Assembly: GCF_900156415.1 (NCBI RefSeq)
Contig: NZ_FTNM01000006.1
Location: 62,001 to 126,000 of the forward strand
Direction of reading: 5' to 3'
Source of the DNA: Pontibacter lucknowensis
GTDB taxonomy: Bacteria; Bacteroidota; Bacteroidia; Cytophagales; Hymenobacteraceae
DNA: 64,000 bases
In this document: piece by piece, positions 60,042 to 64,000 of the stretch
Numbering within the stretch: position 1 is the first letter of the stretch
Layout: the number at the start of each line of letters is the position of its first letter
Made by a program: the position numbers and the translations under genes
Notes under the pieces: generated by a model
Databases searched by the model: none
What the model saw: only the letters and a program-made list of their open reading frames with translations
What the model was told of the DNA's origin: nothing

Positions 60042-60814
60042 TCATTTTCCTTTACCACTTGCGCCTGCCAGCCGCCATACACGCCATTAAACTCCTCCGC
60101 CAGTTGCCATAGCCCTAAGGTAGTGGTATGGATATCTTCCTCGGTAACAGGCTGTACCTTCGCAATGACGATGCTATAAGGTACCTCCGATTCGTTTTGG
60201 TTCTTTCCCTCCTGCACCAGGGTATAGCCAACTTTTCCTGACTCACTTCTGAAGGCTGTACGATCAGCTTCCGTTGCAAAGCTTACAAAATGCAACACTG
60301 AGCGGGGAATGTGATGTTCATCTCCCTGCTCTTCCATCATGCGCAGAATGCGGCTGTTTTTGATGCTTTGCATATCGGCCGGCTCCGGAAACAGGAAGTC
60401 CAGGTATAAGCCCCAGTCAGCATCCAGCAGGTTGTTTGAAGCGAAGGTATAGGCGGGGAATTGTTGCATCACGTTAGTGGCAATCGCCTCCGGCAAAGCT
60501 TCCTGCCCGCTGTAGAAATAGAAGCTGCGTTTGCCGTCGTGCAGCAGCTTGCCTACAAAGGCCGCCTGAAGTGAGTTTTGAAGCTCCTCCACCAGTGCTT
60601 CTTCTATCGCCTCAAGCTGCTCCCACTCAGCTTCGTCAGCCGGAAAACCATCGGCATCGGGCTGCTGCAGCGCCACAACAAGTTCAAAAGCGCGGTGCTG
60701 CTCAGGTATAGGGGCCAGGCTTTCAAAAGCCAGATCGACGCTCACGCAGGCAGGGCGGTCGTTGATATCGCAGAAATAAACTTCCCACTCGGGGGTATGG
60801 GCAGGTACAGTCAT
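60038..60814 (-). CDS. DUF695 protein with RraB-like domain
   Basis: 258 residues, very acidic. The N-terminal 140 residues fit DUF695 (EWEVYFCDINDRPACVSVDLAFESLAP ... LLHDGKRSFYFYSG), and the C-terminal part resembles RraB, the ribonuclease E inhibitor domain (RSVLHFVSFATEADRTAFRSESGKVGYTLV). A role in RNase regulation is suggested only by the domain likeness. Cytoplasmic. Overlaps the convergent methyltransferase by four bases; ATG follows a minus-strand leader with no SD. Confidence 0.72.
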   Translation of the reverse strand: MTVPAHTPEWEVYFCDINDRPACVSVDLAFESLAPIPEQHRAFELVVALQQPDADGFPADEAEWEQLEAIEEALVEELQNSLQAAFVGKLLHDGKRSFYFYSGQEALPEAIATNVMQQFPAYTFASNNLLDADWGLYLDFLFPEPADMQSIKNSRILRMMEEQGDEHHIPRSVLHFVSFATEADRTAFRSESGKVGYTLVQEGKNQNESEVPYSIVIAKVQPVTEEDIHTTTLGLWQLAEEFNGVYGGWQAQVVKEND

Positions 60815-60834
60815 AGGTATAATCTGAAAGAAAT

Positions 60835-60868
60835 AAGGAGAGCATCAACCACAGTCAATGCTCTCCTT
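60835..60868. terminator. Terminator between kdsA and the DUF695 gene
   Basis: AAGGAGAGCAT (60835-60845) pairs perfectly with ATGCTCTCCTT (60858-60868), loop of 12. On the minus strand it follows the kdsA stop codon. Confidence 0.75.
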
Positions 60869-60887
60869 TGATACGTTTAAAGGCTGC

Positions 60888-61703
60888 TTAGCGAATAGCC
60901 TGGCGAATACGCACTAACTTCTGGAGCAGGTCTTCGAGCTGGTCAAGTGGCAGCATGTTGGCGCCGTCCGATTTCGCTATCGATGGCTGCGGGTGCGTTT
61001 CGATGAACAGGCCATCGGCTCCCACCGCAATAGCTGCTTTGGCAATCGTCTCGATCAGGGCTGGTTTGCCGCCTGTCACGCCGGAGCTTTGGTTAGGCTG
61101 CTGCAGCGAGTGGGTCACGTCCATCACCACTGGTACACCATTCGTCTGCATTTCGGGCAGGTTGCGGAAGTCCACTACCATATCTGAGTAACCAAAGCTG
61201 TTGCCTCGGTCGGTCAGGATCACTTTATCGTTTCCAGACTCGCGCACCTTGTCCACGGCAAAGCGCATGGCCTCGCCTGACAGGAACTGTCCTTTTTTGA
61301 TGTTCACTACCTTACCTGTTTTAGCAGCTGCTACCAGCAGGTCGGTTTGGCGGCACAGGAAAGCCGGGATCTGGAGCACATCCACATACTCAGCCGCCAT
61401 TGCCGCCTCGTCGCTCTCGTGAATATCCGTTACAGTAGGTATATCAAAGGTCTGGCTCACCTTCTGCAGGATGCGCAGCGCTTTCTCGTCCCCTATACCT
61501 GTAAAGGAGTCAAGGCGGGAGCGGTTGGCTTTGCGATAAGACCCTTTGAAGATCAACGGAATCTCCAACTTGTCAGTAATGGTTACAAGTCGCTCGGCTA
61601 TCTGCAGGGCCATTTCCTCGCCTTCAATAGCGCATGGGCCAGCCATCAAAAAGAAGTTGCCAGAGTCGGTATGTTTTAATTTTGGTACTTCGAACATAGT
61701 CAA
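60888..61703 (-). CDS. kdsA: 3-Deoxy-8-phosphooctulonate synthase (KDO-8-P synthase)
   Basis: 271 residues of the DAHP-synthase fold. The phosphate/PEP site is LMAGPCAIEGEEMAL, followed by FKGSYRKANRSRLDSFTG, TDIHESDEA, IPAFLCRQTDLL and RGNSFGYSDMVVD; the final motif KSDGANMLPLDQL is typical of KdsA. The Cys in FLCRQ suggests a metal-dependent class, though the family is mixed. It makes KDO-8-phosphate for lipopolysaccharide, consistent with a Gram-negative envelope. An alternative start at 61697 (MFEVPKL) is as likely. Confidence 0.95.
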   Translation of the reverse strand: MTMFEVPKLKHTDSGNFFLMAGPCAIEGEEMALQIAERLVTITDKLEIPLIFKGSYRKANRSRLDSFTGIGDEKALRILQKVSQTFDIPTVTDIHESDEAAMAAEYVDVLQIPAFLCRQTDLLVAAAKTGKVVNIKKGQFLSGEAMRFAVDKVRESGNDKVILTDRGNSFGYSDMVVDFRNLPEMQTNGVPVVMDVTHSLQQPNQSSGVTGGKPALIETIAKAAIAVGADGLFIETHPQPSIAKSDGANMLPLDQLEDLLQKLVRIRQAIR

Positions 61704-61904
61704 TTGCTTGGTTTATACCTTTCGGTCTGCAAATTTAGTCAGATGCGGGGGAATAAAGAAATGAATACATTAGTGATTGGGTGGATGAGCGATTGATGGT
61801 TGCCGGATACATGATTAACCCATCCCGTCCCCTATCTGAGCGCTTTTCCGAACTTGTAAGTCCGACAGATAGCTCAGATTGGACCATGCTGGAAAGACTA
61901 TAAA

Positions 61905-61959
61905 GCGTAACGTCGCTACATTAACTTTCAAACTCTCCAACTCCTCACCCCCCAAACTT
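61905..61959. repeat. Copy of the composite TAACGTCGCTACA/GAGTTTGAG repeat
   Basis: GCGTAACGTCGCTACATTAA (61905-61924) followed by a diverged AACTCTCCAACTCCTCA block that ends at the stop codon of the minus-strand gene at 61960. Compare 34990-35049. Confidence 0.6.
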
Positions 61960-62553
61960 CTACATTCCCAGCTTCCTCAACTCTATAAACAGCTCCCTCC
62001 CCTGCCTTGGCGGGATGGAATTGTAGGCGGTTTCGAAGTGAAGAAACTCGAAGTAGGGCTTGAAATAAGTGCGGTACTCTTCGCGACTGCCGCCGAAGGG
62101 CGGCCCATTGTGCTCAAAAGTGGTGTCAAAGAGCAGGCCAACTAACTTCCCTGCCGGCGCGAGCAACTCGGCACATTTGCGTGCATAGTCTGCACGAAGT
62201 TGCGGGTCGATGGCACAGAAAAAGGTCTGCTCTACGATCAGGTCATATGTGCCCCCGAGTTCGAAAAAGTCCTGGAGCAGCAATTGATTTTCGGGGAAGT
62301 CCGGCACCCGTTCGGAAAATCGCTGCAGTGGCGCCTCGGCAACATCAGCTATGTAGGTATGTGTGAAACCATTACGGAATAAATATTCCGCTTCGTATGC
62401 GTTGCCACAACCCGGAACCAGTATGCGCTGACCTGTGTTAGGCATCTGATTGAAATAATCACGGAGTGGAGGCGTTATAGCCCCAACATCCCAACCCGTC
62501 TGGCCCAGTTGGTAGCGGTTTTGCCAGTAGTCGGCATTAAATTCTTGTTTCAT
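61960..62553 (-). CDS. TPMT-family SAM-dependent methyltransferase
   Basis: 197 residues beginning NADYWQNRYQLGQTGWDVGAITPPL, the hallmark N-terminus of thiopurine S-methyltransferase relatives. Motif I is RILVPGCGNAYEAEYL; the central loop EQTFFCAIDPQLRADYARKCAELLAPAGKLVGLLF and FGGSREEYRTYF follow the family order. Bacterial members methylate selenium, tellurium or halide-type small nucleophiles. Substrate not known here. Minus strand, divergent from the coiled-coil gene. Confidence 0.88.
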   Translation of the reverse strand: MKQEFNADYWQNRYQLGQTGWDVGAITPPLRDYFNQMPNTGQRILVPGCGNAYEAEYLFRNGFTHTYIADVAEAPLQRFSERVPDFPENQLLLQDFFELGGTYDLIVEQTFFCAIDPQLRADYARKCAELLAPAGKLVGLLFDTTFEHNGPPFGGSREEYRTYFKPYFEFLHFETAYNSIPPRQGRELFIELRKLGM

Positions 62554-62579
62554 CTTGTATGATAATAGCTCAAAAGTCT

Positions 62580-62587
62580 TAAATTTG
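62580..62587 (+). promoter_or_regulatory. -7 box TAAATTTG before the coiled-coil gene
   Basis: TAAATTTG fits TAnnTTTG. A TTG at 62555-62557 lies 22 bases upstream, slightly long. ATG is at 62630. Confidence 0.4.
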
Positions 62588-62629
62588 AAACTTGCATACG
62601 CACCATTCCAGGCAGCAAAAGCTTAAAAT

Positions 62630-63610
62630 ATGAGTACGCTGGAAAAAAAAGACACCCAAAAAGAACATCAGCCCATGAACCCTTCTGAAAAAAGAAGCAA
62701 CCGCAAACTCCTGATTAGTGGCCTCCTTGTCATCCTGATCAGCATCAACGGCATCCTGCTTTACATGAATTATCAGAAAAAAGAGAAAAACGAGGAGCAG
62801 GCCGAGGTGATCCGTGTGAAAGATAAAGAACTGGAGAACCAGATAAAAGTTTACGAAGCCCTAAAGGCTGATTTTGAGCGCCAGAGCCAGGAATTGCAGG
62901 CGATGGGTCTCGAAAACGACTCGCTGGAGGCACAAATCGCGTCTATTTCGTCTGACCTGAACGAGCTGCGAAGCTTCCGTAAGAGCAGCTACAGCCTGGC
63001 TGACCAGCGCCGCTTCCGCGACCGTGCGCAGGCGTTTGAGCAGCAACTGAAACAGAAAGACCAGGAAATCGCTACGCTTAAACAGGATAATGAAGTGCTC
63101 TTCACAGAGAATACCTCACTTAAAACCACTCAGAACCGCCTGAGCGACAGTCTCACCACCATGAAGACCACCAACGAAACGCTGGTAGAGAAGGTAAAAG
63201 TGGCCTCGAGACTCGAAGCACAGCGTATGAATGTTTTTGCGGTAAATAAGCGCGGCAAAGAGCTGGATGACAAGAACAATGAATTCAGAATGAGAAACGT
63301 GGAAAAGATCCGCGTAACGTTTAACCTGGGCAAGAACGATGTAGCACCACGTGAGCCGAAGACGATTTACATGCGTCTGATCGAGCCGGATGGCGCCGCC
63401 CTGTACAATCTTTCTACGGGTTCAGGTTCGTTTGAGATTGACGGCGAAGACATGTACTACACCGCTAAGCGCGACATTGTGTTTGATAACACGCAGCAGC
63501 AGGTAAGCTTTGTGTACAATAAAAACGCAGAGTACAAAAAAGGCCAGCATACCATTGAGCTTTATGCCGATGGTTTCCTGATCGGATCAACCAACTTTGT
63601 GCTGAAATAA
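62630..63610 (+). CDS. Membrane-anchored coiled-coil protein with C-terminal beta domain
   Basis: 326 residues. A polar head (1-25) precedes one membrane helix (about 27-46, LLISGLLVILISINGILLYM). Residues 55-215 are a long heptad-rich coiled coil (Gln/Glu/Lys/Leu-rich, for example KDQEIATLKQDNEVLFTENTSLK). The last 110 residues form a strand-rich domain beginning EKIRVTFNLGKND with KTIYMRLIEPDGAALYNLSTG and ending GQHTIELYADGFLIGSTNFVLK. The protein projects into the periplasm. It is common in Bacteroidota but has no known role (recollection). Confidence 0.78.
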   Translation: MSTLEKKDTQKEHQPMNPSEKRSNRKLLISGLLVILISINGILLYMNYQKKEKNEEQAEVIRVKDKELENQIKVYEALKADFERQSQELQAMGLENDSLEAQIASISSDLNELRSFRKSSYSLADQRRFRDRAQAFEQQLKQKDQEIATLKQDNEVLFTENTSLKTTQNRLSDSLTTMKTTNETLVEKVKVASRLEAQRMNVFAVNKRGKELDDKNNEFRMRNVEKIRVTFNLGKNDVAPREPKTIYMRLIEPDGAALYNLSTGSGSFEIDGEDMYYTAKRDIVFDNTQQQVSFVYNKNAEYKKGQHTIELYADGFLIGSTNFVLK

Positions 63611-63630
63611 TACTTAAACCCTAGAGTCTG

Positions 63631-63658
63631 AAAGCCCCGTCCATTAGGTCGGGGCTTT
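63631..63658 (+). terminator. Terminator after the coiled-coil gene
   Basis: AAAGCCCCG (63631-63639) pairs with CGGGGCTTT (63650-63658), followed by a T-run. Confidence 0.8.
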
Positions 63659-63690
63659 TTTGTATCCATACCTCAGGTATAGCCATAAAA

Positions 63691-63717
63691 AAAACCCTAT
63701 CCTGAGGAAAGGGTTTT
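63691..63717 (-). terminator. Terminator for the minus-strand gene at the window edge
   Basis: AAAACCCT (63691-63698) pairs with AGGGTTTT (63710-63717); on the minus strand it is followed by a T-run and lies 63 bases after the stop codon at 63780. Confidence 0.6.
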
Positions 63718-63779
63718 AGTCCATCGTTCACATGAAATTCTCTAACGCAGGCGTTAGAATTTAATCAACAAGAAAATTC

Positions 63780-64000
63780 TTACTCCACCAGCATGCTGCT
63801 GCGGTGCTGTATTACTTTAAAGCTCTCCACCATCTTCACCGATTCGTGCACGTCTTCCGTGAAGATCGCTACAAAGGAGTCCGGCTCGGCATTTTCCAGC
63901 GCATAGGCGATGGCACGCATTTCTTCCGGTATCACCTTCACTTGCTTATGTGGCGCTACGTCTTCTATACCTTGCATCATCGGCAAAGTGATTTCCTCAG
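63780..64000 (-). CDS. cphA: C-terminal end of a probable cyanophycin synthetase, cut by the window edge
   Basis: About 73 residues are visible, reading in from the window edge to the stop at 63780. The visible part, EEITLPMMQGIEDVAPHKQVKVIPEEMRAIAYALENAEPDSFVAIFTEDVHESVKMVESFK in shorter pieces (for example VIPEEMRAIAYALENA), is like the C-terminal Mur-ligase domain of cyanophycin synthetases. The upstream frame is open to the edge, so the gene starts outside. The call rests on a short segment and could be another Mur-ligase-like enzyme. Confidence 0.5.
   Translation of the reverse strand, partial: EEITLPMMQGIEDVAPHKQVKVIPEEMRAIAYALENAEPDSFVAIFTEDVHESVKMVESFKVIQHRSSMLVE

Overview
The window looks like a chromosomal segment of a Gram-negative Bacteroidota bacterium, most likely a pigmented soil or water member of the Hymenobacteraceae (Pontibacter-like); this is inferred from gene content and style, not from a marker gene. 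Pointers are the gliding-motility/type IX secretion C-terminal domain protein at 30442-32055, carboxypeptidase-regulatory-like domains attached to signalling proteins, DUF5117/5118 metalloproteases, the block parA-parB-DUF5683-dapB-lepB, a menaquinone pathway, TAnnTTTG-type -7 promoter boxes and almost no Shine-Dalgarno sequences. No rRNA, tRNA, CRISPR, prophage or IS transposase was seen.

Layout. 1-1750 is a small accessory patch: a truncated unknown gene followed by an attC-like palindrome, a small membrane protein, and a membrane protein/ABC ATPase pair whose ATPase is broken by an in-frame TGA. 1839-4181 holds a Crp/Fnr regulator, a seven-helix membrane protein, a DUF1801 protein and a sugar acetyltransferase. 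4269-6714 (minus) encodes pyruvate dehydrogenase E2 and a histidine phosphatase. 6781-12334 is a menaquinone cluster (menI-like thioesterase, menF, menD, a DoxX protein, menE). 12383-13755 has two exported proteins. 13863-18021 (minus) is the histidine-utilisation operon hutU-hutI-hutG. After a 600-base repeat-rich gap, 19379-23942 holds a vWA protein divergent from a sigma factor/membrane anti-sigma fusion/HD hydrolase operon. 24089-26757 (minus) has an alcohol dehydrogenase, an SMP-30 lactonase and a lipoprotein cytochrome c. 26949-43553 mixes two zinc metalloprotease paralogues, a T9SS-exported beta-propeller-like protein, BrnQ, an atypical pseudouridine synthase, pirin, a DJ-1-like protein, CysM, DinB and a TPR protein. 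43730-55764 is mostly core: pyrG, yidC, two lipoproteins, two YsnF/AvaK stress proteins, an UPF0173 hydrolase, parA, parB, DUF5683, dapB and lepB. 55972-56421 is an AT-rich small gene with its own palindrome. 56591-64000 holds DUF2200, a lipoprotein, ung, apaG, methyltransferases, a DUF695/RraB protein, kdsA, a coiled-coil protein and the 3' end of a probable cyanophycin synthetase gene.

The most striking non-gene signal is a short word, AGGTATA (reverse TATACCT, often CAGGTATAGC or its palindromic form AGGTATACCT), scattered through genes and spacers on both strands at roughly ten times the chance rate. Several other dispersed intergenic repeat families are present, including a GAGTTTGAGAGTT element sitting directly after stop codons. 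Other points of note are the sigma/anti-sigma/vWA module sharing one domain, an RsuA/RluF-type pseudouridine synthase whose catalytic Asp position carries Glu, a hairpin burying a lipoprotein start codon, and a 10-base inverted parS-like half-site pair upstream of parAB. All identifications come from reading the sequence; none was checked by database search.
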